Below are positions 26,198 through 34,927 of a DNA stretch of 64,000 bases, piece after piece. Each line of letters opens with the position of its first letter. Positions within the stretch are counted from its first letter, which is position 1. Both the position numbers and the translations under genes were made by a program. Under the pieces are notes generated by a model, which was not told where the DNA came from, searched no databases, and was given only the letters and a program-made list of their open reading frames with translations. Where the stretch lies: NCBI RefSeq assembly GCF_025639805.1, contig NZ_CP106735.1, positions 1,242,001 to 1,306,000 on the forward strand, given 5' to 3'. This DNA comes from Reichenbachiella carrageenanivorans (GTDB taxonomy: Bacteria > Bacteroidota > Bacteroidia > Cytophagales > Cyclobacteriaceae).

Positions 26198-28333
26198 ATG
26201 ATGAGAAATTTCCTTTTTTTATTGGTTCATTTCCTGTTTGTAGCTCCGTTATCTGCACAGGTGGCTCTGGAGTTTGTATATCCTGAAGTAACTCATGGTA
26301 GCAAAATGCTTCGTTTACCTTTTGCTGGAGGAATCAATAGTGCTCAGTATCAGACTATAGATTTAGATGGAGACGATGATTTGGATTTGGTGGTTTTCGA
26401 TCGCTCGTCCGATAAAATCAATTGTTTTGAAAATACAGGGACACAATATGACTATCGCCCAGCTTTCGAATTTTTGTTTCCTACAGATATTCAGCATTGG
26501 ATGGTTTTGGCAGATTTTGATTGTGATGGCCAAAAGGATCTTTTTACCTATACAGGACAAGGCATTCGGGTTTTTAGAAATGTAGCCACTGGTGGAGGAC
26601 CTATTTGGGAGTTGGAAATAGAGCCACTCAAAACTCAAGGTTCTAGTTCTAAGATCAATTTATTGTTTAATCCTACAGACATTCCATCTATATCTGATAT
26701 AGATGATGATGGTGATTTGGATATTTTGGTTTTCGAATTTTCTTCTAGCAATCAAATCGAGTTTCATCGAAATCATTCGATCGAAAACAGCCAAATCTGT
26801 GGGTTGGATTTTGTCCGTGAGACGAGGGCGTATGGAGACATCAGGGATTGTGGTTGCGATGATTTTACAGTGGATGATCCTTGTGCTTCTACAGGCAGAA
26901 TCCTGCATGCAGGAGGCAAGGCACTGCTTTCGTTAGACCAGAATGCCGATGGCTTGATGGATCTGGTGGTGAGTCAGGAAACCTGTGAAAACTTGAGCTA
27001 TACGCAAAATATAGGCACTACCTCACAGGCTGTTTTTGAACCTTTTGTCAATGATTTTCCGCTGTTTACTTCACCTATAGGTTTTGTTAATTTCCCAGCT
27101 GCTTTTTATGAAGATGTAACTTTCGATGGCCAAAAAGACATACTCGTATCGAGCAATATGAGAGCCAACACGACACAAGAAATAGATTTTCAAACGTCAA
27201 GTTTTGTGTATCAAAACAAAGGAGCAAATGCGTTTGCTGCACCAGCGATCTTTTTACAAAACGAAATGATTGACGTGGGCGAATTTGCTTATCCGAGCTT
27301 GGTGGATATAGACGGGGACGGTAGTCAGGATCTGGTGATTGGTAATGCTGGTCGTTTGATCAATGGTATATACCTCAGTACACTCATGACCTATCAGCGT
27401 ACATCCGCTGGGCTGGTACAGACGACCGACGATCTCTTTGGTCTTTCGGCTCTTGGTTATACGTATATCAAACCACAATTTGTGGATATCAATAGCGATG
27501 GAAAAATAGATTTGGTGTTTTCTGCGCTCGATGATTCTCATGCTTTTCGGCTTTACTATGTGCTCAATACCGCAGACACTGGGATTGCTGTAGACTTAAA
27601 TCAGATACAATCGATTCCGATCTCGTTTACGGTATTAGATGATTTTCACCTTGATGATGTAAATGGCGACGGGTTTATCGATTGTTTGCTTGGTTTGTCG
27701 AGTGGAAAATTAAATTATTATAGAAATGACGGTACTCATGATCTGCCCACATTTGTATTGGATACAGAGGCTTTTTTGGGTTTAGATTTCAATAGTTATA
27801 AAAGCAATTTGTCGCTGAGTACAGGTGACTTGGATGGCGATGGTCGTACTGATCTGATTACTACGGACCGAAGCGGGGAATTGGCTTTTTATTCCGATTA
27901 TGCAACTGGCACAGCTGTGGCACAGCAAGCCCTGATCCGCTTGGACGTTTCGGAAAACTTACTTCCTTCCCGTTTGGGAAGAGTCACCAAGCCCGCCGTT
28001 GGCGAATTGCTCGGTCGAACGATGGTGGCAGTTGGGAGTATTCAGGGGGGAATTAGGCTTTTGGGTGTGCAGACAGCTTCAGCAGTAAATGAGCTTACGC
28101 TAAAAGCCTTTCCTATTCCGACTAATGAGGATCGAATTGTTCATTTCCAATCTAACCTATCCGAGACTCGATTAGAAATATTTACCCTGACGGGTAAAAA
28201 GGTCGCTGAGCTCATGCTTATGGCTTACCTGACTTCTGCCGTTCATTTGAGTCACCTTGATGATGGTTTGTATTTGGCTAAAGCCACAAATGGAGGCCAA
28301 AGTTGTAGTGTGAAAATACTGGTGGGGCCATAA
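26198..28333 (+). CDS. FG-GAP/VCBS-repeat surface protein with T9SS sorting domain
   Basis: The 711-residue protein has a signal peptide (to about residue 20, LSAQ). Repeated calcium-loop-like FG-GAP/VCBS elements follow (DLDGDDDLDLVVFD, DIDDDGDLDILVFE, DIDGDGSQDLVIG, DINSDGKIDLVF, DLDGDGRTDLITT), suggesting a calcium-bound beta-propeller. The last 75 residues are a T9SS type A sorting domain (AFPIPTNEDRIVHF, LEIFTLTGKKVAEL, LDDGLYLAKA). It is predicted to be secreted or displayed on the cell surface by the type IX system; binding partner unknown. A shared terminator separates it from the convergent lipoprotein gene. Confidence 0.9.
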   Translation: MMRNFLFLLVHFLFVAPLSAQVALEFVYPEVTHGSKMLRLPFAGGINSAQYQTIDLDGDDDLDLVVFDRSSDKINCFENTGTQYDYRPAFEFLFPTDIQHWMVLADFDCDGQKDLFTYTGQGIRVFRNVATGGGPIWELEIEPLKTQGSSSKINLLFNPTDIPSISDIDDDGDLDILVFEFSSSNQIEFHRNHSIENSQICGLDFVRETRAYGDIRDCGCDDFTVDDPCASTGRILHAGGKALLSLDQNADGLMDLVVSQETCENLSYTQNIGTTSQAVFEPFVNDFPLFTSPIGFVNFPAAFYEDVTFDGQKDILVSSNMRANTTQEIDFQTSSFVYQNKGANAFAAPAIFLQNEMIDVGEFAYPSLVDIDGDGSQDLVIGNAGRLINGIYLSTLMTYQRTSAGLVQTTDDLFGLSALGYTYIKPQFVDINSDGKIDLVFSALDDSHAFRLYYVLNTADTGIAVDLNQIQSIPISFTVLDDFHLDDVNGDGFIDCLLGLSSGKLNYYRNDGTHDLPTFVLDTEAFLGLDFNSYKSNLSLSTGDLDGDGRTDLITTDRSGELAFYSDYATGTAVAQQALIRLDVSENLLPSRLGRVTKPAVGELLGRTMVAVGSIQGGIRLLGVQTASAVNELTLKAFPIPTNEDRIVHFQSNLSETRLEIFTLTGKKVAELMLMAYLTSAVHLSHLDDGLYLAKATNGGQSCSVKILVGP

Positions 28334-28367
28334 AAAAGCCTATCTAAATAACATTAGATAGGCTTTT
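28334..28367. terminator. Bidirectional intrinsic terminator
   Basis: Arms 28334-28346 and 28355-28367 form a perfect 13-bp stem (AAAAGCCTATCTA type) with an 8-nt loop between the convergent FG-GAP and lipoprotein genes; A and T runs on both sides serve both strands. Confidence 0.8.
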
Positions 28368-28382
28368 AAAAGATTAAATATC

Positions 28383-28895
28383 TTATTGGCAAATGTCTAT
28401 TGTGAAGTTGCCGTTGACTGAAGAGGTGTTGTCTCCTCCGTTTCTAATATCAAGCCTACCTTTTACCTCCGAATCGGTTACACTCAAAATTTCGATAGCA
28501 CCCTCCGTAGCGATGATGTTGAGCGGGCCAAAATCTCCTCCTGCATCTGGATCTAGGAATGTAGCAGTTTTCGAATTGTCCAAATCATCAAAATCAAATT
28601 TCAGCTCGGTCACTCCTACCTTATTGTCCAATGTAAAAAATATTAAGACACCTCTGTCGCTAAATACATCACAAGGCGTTTCAAAATCTTTGCCGAATAG
28701 GTTGATCGACAAACGGTCATTGGACGAAGAGGAAGCATACCCTGACCCTAAAGTCCAGTCTTTGTCGTTGATGGTTCCTTGTGCTACTTGTTCTTTAAAC
28801 TCATAAGAAGAGTCGCTGCCACCGTCTTCATCTTCGCTACAGCTAAAACTGATAAGTACAAGACAGGCAAAAAGGACAACTGATAATTGTTTCAT
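28383..28895 (-). CDS. Hypothetical lipoprotein
   Basis: Starting at 28895 the 170-residue product has a lipoprotein leader (MKQLSVVLFACLVLISFSC) followed by an acidic linker EDEDGGSDS, as in many Bacteroidota surface lipoproteins; 16 in-frame codons upstream are not leader-like. The body is probably a beta-sandwich. The overlap of the upstream in-frame extension with the nitrilase gene and the 10-bp gap to its stop suggest it is the last gene of the aminotransferase-nitrilase operon. Not recognised beyond this. Confidence 0.7.
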   Translation of the reverse strand: MKQLSVVLFACLVLISFSCSEDEDGGSDSSYEFKEQVAQGTINDKDWTLGSGYASSSSNDRLSINLFGKDFETPCDVFSDRGVLIFFTLDNKVGVTELKFDFDDLDNSKTATFLDPDAGGDFGPLNIIATEGAIEILSVTDSEVKGRLDIRNGGDNTSSVNGNFTIDICQ

Positions 28896-28905
28896 TGTTC
28901 GATTG

Positions 28906-29703
28906 TTAATTTGTGATTGAAAATTCATCGCTATCCGCGACAAAGGGATATTTTCTTCTGAAGTCCTCTTGTTCAGATTTTTCCAATTTTTGAATAATAA
29001 TTCCTTCTTGGTCGGTCAAAAAGGCTTGAGATTCACCTAAATAATCGTAAACAGCACTATGGCCTACATAGGCGTAGTCGTTGCCATCTTTGCCTACTCG
29101 ATTGCAGCCGATGGTATAGCTCTGGTTTTCAATCGCTCTCGCTTTGAGCAAGGTGTCCCAAGCATTAATTCTTGGTTTAGGCCAGCTAGCCACATAGAGG
29201 AGCAAGTCATAATCGTAGCTGCCTGTAGATGGGTCTACTCTGTTTTTGGCCCAAGCTGGAAAACGCAAATCATAACATACCATAGGGCAAATTTTCCATC
29301 CTTTATATTCGACGATGAGTCTCTCTGTGCCTCCTTTGAAGTAGAGTTCTTCTTTGGCTAGAGAGAATAGATGACGCTTGTCGTAGGTCTGGTAGCTGCC
29401 ATCTGGAAAGGCCATAAAAAACCGGTTGTGATAATCGGTGCCTTCTTTCACGATATAGCTTCCGCCTACCAGTGCTTTTTTTTGGTTGGCCATTTGGAGG
29501 AGCCATTTGTGGGTTTTTAGGCCGGGTACTTCTGCCAAGCCTTCGGGAGTCATAGAAAACCCTGTGCTGAACATCTCTGGTAAAATGATGAGATCTACAG
29601 GCTCGGTGATGCTCCATATTTTTTCTTCGAAGTTTGCCAAATTGGCTTCTGTGTTTTCCCAGTGGAGATCGGACTGGATGATGGCAACGGTTAGATCTGA
29701 CAT
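28906..29703 (-). CDS. Carbon-nitrogen hydrolase (omega-amidase type nitrilase)
   Basis: The 265-residue protein, starting at MSDLTVAIIQSDL, has the nitrilase triad: Glu in LIILPEMFSTGF (near 42), Lys in TYDKRHLFS (near 109) and Cys in ICPMVCYDLRFP (near 143). The motifs fit the YafV/Nit2 group, omega-amidases that hydrolyse alpha-ketoglutaramate or alpha-ketosuccinamate. It overlaps the end of the aminotransferase gene by 13 bp. Glutamine-dependent transamination produces exactly such an alpha-keto acid amide, so the pairing is functionally sensible. Confidence 0.9.
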   Translation of the reverse strand: MSDLTVAIIQSDLHWENTEANLANFEEKIWSITEPVDLIILPEMFSTGFSMTPEGLAEVPGLKTHKWLLQMANQKKALVGGSYIVKEGTDYHNRFFMAFPDGSYQTYDKRHLFSLAKEELYFKGGTERLIVEYKGWKICPMVCYDLRFPAWAKNRVDPSTGSYDYDLLLYVASWPKPRINAWDTLLKARAIENQSYTIGCNRVGKDGNDYAYVGHSAVYDYLGESQAFLTDQEGIIIQKLEKSEQEDFRRKYPFVADSDEFSITN

Positions 29704-30824
29704 AGTTTTTGTGCGGCTTTTTTGATGGTGTCTTCGCTTTTGGCAAAACATAACCTGATTTGTTTGTTGTCGGAATGATCGGTATAGAAGGGCGATAGCG
29801 GAATGCTTGCTACGCCGTAGTTTCTAGTGATCCATTCGGCCATTTCTCGGTCTGGTTTATCACTGATGTCGGCATAGGAGAAGGTCTGAAAATAGGTGCC
29901 CTGGCATTTCACTGGTTTGAATCGCGAAGAAGCCATTCCGTCTAACAATAAGTCTCTTTTCTTTTGAAAAAACTGTGGCAAGTAGTGATAATGGCTTTCG
30001 TCTTCGAGATAGTCTGCCAGTGCCCATTGGGTAGCGGTGCTTACGCTGAATACTAGAAATTGATGTACTTTCTGAATCTCTGTAGTTAGAAAATCTGGGG
30101 CTACCGTATAGCCCATTTTCCAGCCTGTGGCATGAAATGTTTTCCCAAACGAATAGATGACGACAGATTTTTTTTTGAGCTCGTCATGTTTGAGTGCTGA
30201 TGCGTGTGTCTGTCCATCGAAAATGATATGTTCGTAAACCTCATCGCTGATCACATAGATTTCTTTACCTCGTGTCAATTGGGCCAATTGATCGAGATCT
30301 GTCGATGATAAGATAGCGCCACTTGGGTTGTGTGGTGTATTGATGATGATGAGTTTGGTCTTCTTTGTTATTTTCTGTGCTACTTCGTCCCAAGGAATGG
30401 AAAAATCATTTTTGTCCAAATTGATGTTGACTGGTACTCCACCGCACAGCTCGATAGTAGGCAGGTAGCAATCATACGCTGGGTCGAAGAAGATCACTTC
30501 GTCTCCCGCATGCACTATCGCCGTAATGGAGGCAAATAGCGCTTGGGTGGCGCCAGCTGTTATGGTGACTTCGTCGGGGTGGATCGATACGCCATAAGTG
30601 CGATCAATCTTTTTGGTAATAGCCGCTCTGAGGCCAGGTACGCCTGGCATGGGTGCATATTGGTTGTGCCCTTGTTGCATGTAGTGATGAATGCGGTCGA
30701 TCAACTCTGGTGCTACATCAAAATCTGGGAAACCTTGTGCTAGATTGATTGCGCCACACTCATTGGCCAGTTTTGTCATGACGGCAAAAATGGATGTTTG
30801 GGCATTAGGTAGCTTGGAGATCAT
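29691..30824 (-). CDS. PLP aminotransferase (methionine/kynurenine aminotransferase type)
   Basis: With the start at 30824 (MISKLPNAQTSIFAVMTKLA) the 377-residue protein is a normal-length class I aminotransferase; a 42-codon in-frame extension overlapping def is rejected. INLAQGFPDFDV is the substrate-binding start, NTPHNPSGA binds PLP, SFGKTFHATGWKMGY holds the Schiff-base Lys, and a C-terminal IRLCFAKSE supplies the carboxylate-binding Arg. The pattern is that of YbdL/KAT-like enzymes. With the omega-amidase next door, it likely uses glutamine as amino donor, for example in methionine salvage. Confidence 0.88.
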   Translation of the reverse strand: MISKLPNAQTSIFAVMTKLANECGAINLAQGFPDFDVAPELIDRIHHYMQQGHNQYAPMPGVPGLRAAITKKIDRTYGVSIHPDEVTITAGATQALFASITAIVHAGDEVIFFDPAYDCYLPTIELCGGVPVNINLDKNDFSIPWDEVAQKITKKTKLIIINTPHNPSGAILSSTDLDQLAQLTRGKEIYVISDEVYEHIIFDGQTHASALKHDELKKKSVVIYSFGKTFHATGWKMGYTVAPDFLTTEIQKVHQFLVFSVSTATQWALADYLEDESHYHYLPQFFQKKRDLLLDGMASSRFKPVKCQGTYFQTFSYADISDKPDREMAEWITRNYGVASIPLSPFYTDHSDNKQIRLCFAKSEDTIKKAAQKLCQI

Positions 30825-30825
30825 C

Positions 30826-31380
30826 TTATTTCCGTGAAGGAATTTTGATTTTGTAGTCGGCCTCACACTTGCCTTTCGAGATATTGCTGAGTTTGCCTTT
30901 AAGAACTCTTTTTTTGAATGGTGTAAGGTAATCTGTAAACAGCACGCCATCGATGTGATCGTATTCGTGTTGGATGATACGGGCTTTCATACCGTCAAAT
31001 TCTTCTTCGTGTTCTTTGAAGTGTTCGTCTAGGTAGTTGATCCTCAACTTGGCGTGGCGAGAGACTTCGGCACGAATACCTGGGATACTCAGACAGCCTT
31101 CTTCGAAAGCCCACTTTTCTCCATCTTCCCATACGATTTCGGGGTTGATGAATACTTTTTTGAAGTCTTCCATGCCTTCTTCTTCGAGCGGGCTGCCGTC
31201 TACCACAAACATGCGGATGGATTTGCCGATTTGTGGTGCGGCTAGGCCGATACCACTGGCTTCATACATCGTTTCGAACATGTCGTCTTTGAGCTTGATG
31301 ACATCAATGCTGCCTTCTTCTATTTCGTCTGCTTCCCGTTTTAAAACAGGATCTCCATATACTACAATGGGGTAAATCAT
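30826..31380 (-). CDS. def: Peptide deformylase
   Basis: The 184-residue protein has all three deformylase motifs: GIGLAAPQIG (near 42), EEGCLSIPG (near 92, Cys metal ligand) and QHEYDHIDGVLF (near 136, HExxH). It removes the formyl group from nascent proteins. It overlaps ruvX by 4 bp (ATGA type), and the aminotransferase start follows 1 bp after its stop, so this is an operon. Confidence 0.96.
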   Translation of the reverse strand: MIYPIVVYGDPVLKREADEIEEGSIDVIKLKDDMFETMYEASGIGLAAPQIGKSIRMFVVDGSPLEEEGMEDFKKVFINPEIVWEDGEKWAFEEGCLSIPGIRAEVSRHAKLRINYLDEHFKEHEEEFDGMKARIIQHEYDHIDGVLFTDYLTPFKKRVLKGKLSNISKGKCEADYKIKIPSRK

Positions 31381-31790
31381 AATCTTGATTCTAAATATGA
31401 CTGTAAAATGATCGTTGCGCTCAGTTTGTCAACGTTCTCTTTTTTCTGTCGGTCTTTCTTTTTCATTCCTCCACTGATCATTGCAGCCATGGCTATTTTG
31501 CTGGTATATCTTTCGTCCATTTGATGGATGGTATGATCAGGAAAATTTTTCTTTAGCAAATTTATAAAAGACCGTACAGAAGCTGTACTGTCTGTGTCTT
31601 TATTCATCAAATCCTTGGGCATGCCGATCACAAAAGCTTCGATGTTTTCTGTTTCGTGGTATTTTTTTAGAAAGTCAATGGCTTGGAAGGTTCGGACGGT
31701 ATCGAGTGGTGTGGCAATGATTTTGAGGGGGTCAGTCACTGCGAGTCCGGTGCGTTTGGTGCCAAAGTCAATGGCTAGAATTCTACCCAT
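31377..31790 (-). CDS. ruvX: Putative pre-16S rRNA nuclease / Holliday junction resolvase-like RuvX (YqgF)
   Basis: The 137-residue protein has the RNase H-like YqgF features: AIDFGTKRTGLAVTD at the N-terminus (first Asp), VIGMPKDLMNKD near residue 57 and QMDERYTSKIA near 95 with DKLSATIILQ near 120. The family acts in 16S rRNA 5' maturation in E. coli. It overlaps def by 4 bp and starts directly at the end of the hemerythrin-like gene. Confidence 0.93.
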   Translation of the reverse strand: MGRILAIDFGTKRTGLAVTDPLKIIATPLDTVRTFQAIDFLKKYHETENIEAFVIGMPKDLMNKDTDSTASVRSFINLLKKNFPDHTIHQMDERYTSKIAMAAMISGGMKKKDRQKKENVDKLSATIILQSYLESRL

Positions 31791-32531
31791 TTAGTTTTGA
31801 CTGTAAGTAATTTGAAGTTTTTCTTTGGCTTGCTTTTCGAGCATCAGTGCTTTAGGAAAGAGTACATTGTTTTCGATATGGGCATGTTTGGTCAACTCTT
31901 GGTCAAAAGCCTGCAGTTCTTTGAAGATCACTTTGAGTTGTATGTCGTCGATGTCGTCTGTTTTGTATTCGTTGGTGATTCCTCGAATTCCTTTCATTTC
32001 ATCATCAGAGTCGCCATGATGCAGGGCAAATTCCTGAATGGAGAAAGCATCTATATTGATCAGTATCTTAGAGGAGGTAGTTTTTCCGATAATAAAACAT
32101 TCTAAATCATGAATATACGAAAAGAGCCTGTCTTCTTCTTCGTAGATATGATGAATGAAATCATCTACAAACATGGGTATGATCATTTTCAAATCGTTGA
32201 CCAGATTTTGATCTAGGGGTGCATTTAGGCTATCAATCTGCTTGAGTATGAATGGCAAACGATCCTTGATGAAAAGCTCATGGGCATGTTTCAAATAGCT
32301 GATAATCAACCTTGCGGGAAATTTTTTGAGCTCGGAAGCCTCTATAGTCGCTGGGTGTTGTGCTCGCTCAATTACTTCGAGCAATTGACCTATATTGATC
32401 TTATGTTCTTGGCAGACTTGCTGTAAGGTTTTGTTTTTAGATTTGTAGTACTGCACACCGAAATAGTCTAGCACTTTCGCGTATACGAAGTTTTCATTGA
32501 CTAATATTTCGATTGATTTATTTTTCATCAT
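31791..32531 (-). CDS. ScdA/RIC-like hemerythrin-domain protein with degenerate N-terminal motif
   Basis: The 246-residue protein has a C-terminal hemerythrin-like four-helix bundle: candidate iron ligands are His in HAHELF (near 95), H/E in DFIHHIYEEEDRLF (near 130), FALHHGD (near 172) and HAHIENNVLFPKA (near 220). The first 60 residues align with the DUF542 domain of ScdA/YtfE iron-sulfur repair proteins, but the diagnostic Cys-Cys is replaced by Tyr-Lys (VQYYKSKNKTL). A di-iron function in nitrosative or oxidative stress is plausible, with altered partner chemistry. It is the first gene of the ruvX-def operon and has its own consensus promoter. Two ATGs are adjacent at the start. Confidence 0.8.
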   Translation of the reverse strand: MMKNKSIEILVNENFVYAKVLDYFGVQYYKSKNKTLQQVCQEHKINIGQLLEVIERAQHPATIEASELKKFPARLIISYLKHAHELFIKDRLPFILKQIDSLNAPLDQNLVNDLKMIIPMFVDDFIHHIYEEEDRLFSYIHDLECFIIGKTTSSKILINIDAFSIQEFALHHGDSDDEMKGIRGITNEYKTDDIDDIQLKVIFKELQAFDQELTKHAHIENNVLFPKALMLEKQAKEKLQITYSQN

Positions 32532-32546
32532 TCACGGGCACTTTTA

Positions 32547-32575
32547 CAAATATAAAAAAATTGGAAGAGAGCCAA
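32547..32575 (-). promoter_or_regulatory. Promoter of the hemerythrin-ruvX-def operon
   Basis: On the minus strand TTG (32573-32575), 18 nt, then TATATTTG (32547-32554) match TTG-N17-23-TAnnTTTG; the -7 box ends 15 nt before the ATG. Confidence 0.7.
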
Positions 32576-32606
32576 TCACACAATGGGCGATTCGGAATGA
32601 AAATCT

Positions 32607-33572
32607 TTACAAGATGTCTGCGATGATCTGACTGATTGAGATGCCTTCGGCTTCTGCTTTAAAGTTTCTCACAATTCGATGTCTTAAAATCGGCTCAGCG
32701 ATGGCTTGTACATCTTCGATGTCTGGCGAATATTTACCATTGAGCAAGGCGTTGCATTTGGCGCCTTTGATTAGAAACTGCGAGGCTCTAGGGCCTGCTC
32801 CCCATTCTAAATATGACTTGGCGATGTCAGAGACCCTGTCAGATTCTGGTCTGGTTTTGTGTACGAGGCTCACGGCATATTCTATGACATTATCGGCTAC
32901 GGGCACTTTGTTTACCAATTGCTGAAAAGCTAATATTTGCTTGGCATCTAGTACGCCCTTTACGTCTTTGATTGCACCAGCCGATTCGTTTTTTACAATG
33001 TTGATTTCGGATTCGTATGAAGGATAATCCAAATTGATCATAAACATGAATCTATCGAGTTGTGCTTCGGGTAGTGGATAAGTCCCTTCTTGTTCGATGG
33101 GGTTTTGGGTGGCCAATACGAAAAAAGGTTCATCTAGTTTCCATTGTTTGCCAGCTACCGTGACCGAATACTCCTGCATAGATTCTAGTAAGGCGGCTTG
33201 CGTTTTGGGTGGCGTACGGTTGATCTCATCAGCTAGGATGATGTTCGAAAATATTGGCCCTTTGATGAATTTAAAATTTCGGTCTTTGTCTAAGGTTTCA
33301 GCTCCCAAGATGTCGGATGGCATCAGGTCTGGTGTAAACTGGATTCTGTTAAAATCTAAATGCAAAGCCGAAGCGATGGTTCTAATCAAGAGGGTTTTGG
33401 CTAGACCTGGTACGCCCACAAGCAGGGCGTGCCCTTGGCAGAATATGGACGTAATCAATAGTTTGACTACGTCATCCTGCCCTACGATGACTTTAGAAAT
33501 TTCCTTTTTTAGATCTATATAAGCTTGATGCAATGCATCTGCAGCTTCTACTTCAGTTGTGTGTTCACTCAT
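32607..33572 (-). CDS. MoxR-family AAA+ ATPase
   Basis: The 321-residue protein (start at MSEHTTEVEAADALHQ, 33572, 5 bp after the upstream stop) has Walker A GVPGLAKTLL (near 54), Walker B IILADEINRTPPKTQAALLE (near 115), sensor 1 ATQNP and the MoxR lid domain. MoxR ATPases act as chaperones that insert cofactors or assemble complexes, usually with a DUF58/VWA partner. No DUF58 or VWA gene follows here; the gene is last in the PPIase operon, so its client may be an envelope protein. An in-frame 9-codon extension upstream overlaps the surA-like gene and is less likely. Confidence 0.92.
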   Translation of the reverse strand: MSEHTTEVEAADALHQAYIDLKKEISKVIVGQDDVVKLLITSIFCQGHALLVGVPGLAKTLLIRTIASALHLDFNRIQFTPDLMPSDILGAETLDKDRNFKFIKGPIFSNIILADEINRTPPKTQAALLESMQEYSVTVAGKQWKLDEPFFVLATQNPIEQEGTYPLPEAQLDRFMFMINLDYPSYESEINIVKNESAGAIKDVKGVLDAKQILAFQQLVNKVPVADNVIEYAVSLVHKTRPESDRVSDIAKSYLEWGAGPRASQFLIKGAKCNALLNGKYSPDIEDVQAIAEPILRHRIVRNFKAEAEGISISQIIADIL

Positions 33573-33577
33573 AGGAC

Positions 33578-34927
33578 TCAATTTACCAAAATTCGGCATT
33601 TTTCAAACTCTGGATCTACATGGATATATACTTCTCCTTGTGTTTCTTGGAACCAATCAGACATGATTTGGTTTCGTTTGTTGGCGACTGTAGCCGCACG
33701 TATTTTTTGATAATCTTGTAGCAAATTGGCCTGATGAGGAGGTATTTTTTCTTTGTACAGGATGATACGTACTGCATCCGTACCGTCTGCCATTCTGAAT
33801 TCCATCGGGCGAGTGATACTGCCTACTGCCATGGTATCAATAGTGAAGAAAAGCGTAGGGTCTAGCTCTTCTACTGATACTTTCATGGCGCCAGTTGCGT
33901 CGCTGAAAAAACCACCGTTGCCACTGGTCTGCTGGTCGTCGGAGTGTTCTTTGGCAAACACTTCGAATCGCATGCTGTCGTTGATCACAGCACTTCTCAA
34001 GCTGTCCAAAAACTGCTTGGCGTCTTCCACATCACTTGTAGTCGCTTTTGGGATGATTAGTATGTGTCGAGAGTTGTAGGTGTTTCCTCTCCTTTCGATC
34101 AATTGGATCAGGTGAAAGCCAAATTGAGATTCTACTGGTCGTGAGATTTCTCCGGGCTTCATACTTAGTGCTGCTGCTTCGTATTCTGGAGCTAGTTCGC
34201 CACGCTTGAAAAAACCAAGCTCGCCACCAGCACTAGCAGACCCAGGATCTTGAGAAAACTTCTTGGCCAATTGACCAAAGTCTTCGCCATTTTCAATTCG
34301 TTTTTTTAAATCGAGCATTTGGTTTTCGATTTCTTCTTTTCGCTTGTCGTTCACATCTGGGATTTTTACTATCTGACCGATGGTGACTTCTGTAGAGAAA
34401 TAGGGTAAACTATCCCGAGGAATGAGCCCGTAGAATTTTTTTACTTCTGCTGGTGTTACGCTTACGTCTTCGCCGATGGTACCTTGCATTTTTTGTACGA
34501 TCATTTGTTCTTTGATTTGATCGAATAGGTCTGCTTTAAACTCAGAGATAGATTTGTTGTAGATTTCTTCTAGTCTTTCTTCTGAGCCGATCTGCTGAAT
34601 GAAATAAGACATTCTTCGGTCGAGGTTGTTTTCTACCTCAGCGTCTAGTACATAGATCGAATCGATTTCGGCTTTGGCTACCATCATCTTGTTGATGACT
34701 AGTGATTCCAGAATTTGGCATTTTGGGTCACCTTGAGATAATTCTCCTCTGGAGAGGAATTCCAAATAGGCACGATCCAGTTCGGATTTGAGTACGATAT
34801 AATCGTCTACTTTGGCAATGATCTTGTCGATCACTACGCCCTTATCTCCTGCCGATTGCGCTTGAGCTTGTCCCATCACACTCATCAGTACCGCTATCAG
34901 CCCTAGCTTAATATAATTCAAATTCAT
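33578..34927 (-). CDS. SurA-like periplasmic peptidyl-prolyl isomerase
   Basis: The 449-residue protein has a signal peptide (to about residue 24, AQAQS), an N-terminal SurA-type chaperone region (KVDDYIVLKSELDRAY, LVINKMMVAKAE) and two parvulin domains (about 183-285 and 290-390). The first carries GQIVKI and SAGGELGFFKRGEL, the second SRHILIIPK and GNGGFFSD. It should assist folding of outer-membrane proteins, as SurA does. It overlaps the preceding lipoprotein gene by 20 bp. Confidence 0.9.
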   Translation of the reverse strand: MNLNYIKLGLIAVLMSVMGQAQAQSAGDKGVVIDKIIAKVDDYIVLKSELDRAYLEFLSRGELSQGDPKCQILESLVINKMMVAKAEIDSIYVLDAEVENNLDRRMSYFIQQIGSEERLEEIYNKSISEFKADLFDQIKEQMIVQKMQGTIGEDVSVTPAEVKKFYGLIPRDSLPYFSTEVTIGQIVKIPDVNDKRKEEIENQMLDLKKRIENGEDFGQLAKKFSQDPGSASAGGELGFFKRGELAPEYEAAALSMKPGEISRPVESQFGFHLIQLIERRGNTYNSRHILIIPKATTSDVEDAKQFLDSLRSAVINDSMRFEVFAKEHSDDQQTSGNGGFFSDATGAMKVSVEELDPTLFFTIDTMAVGSITRPMEFRMADGTDAVRIILYKEKIPPHQANLLQDYQKIRAATVANKRNQIMSDWFQETQGEVYIHVDPEFEKCRILVN

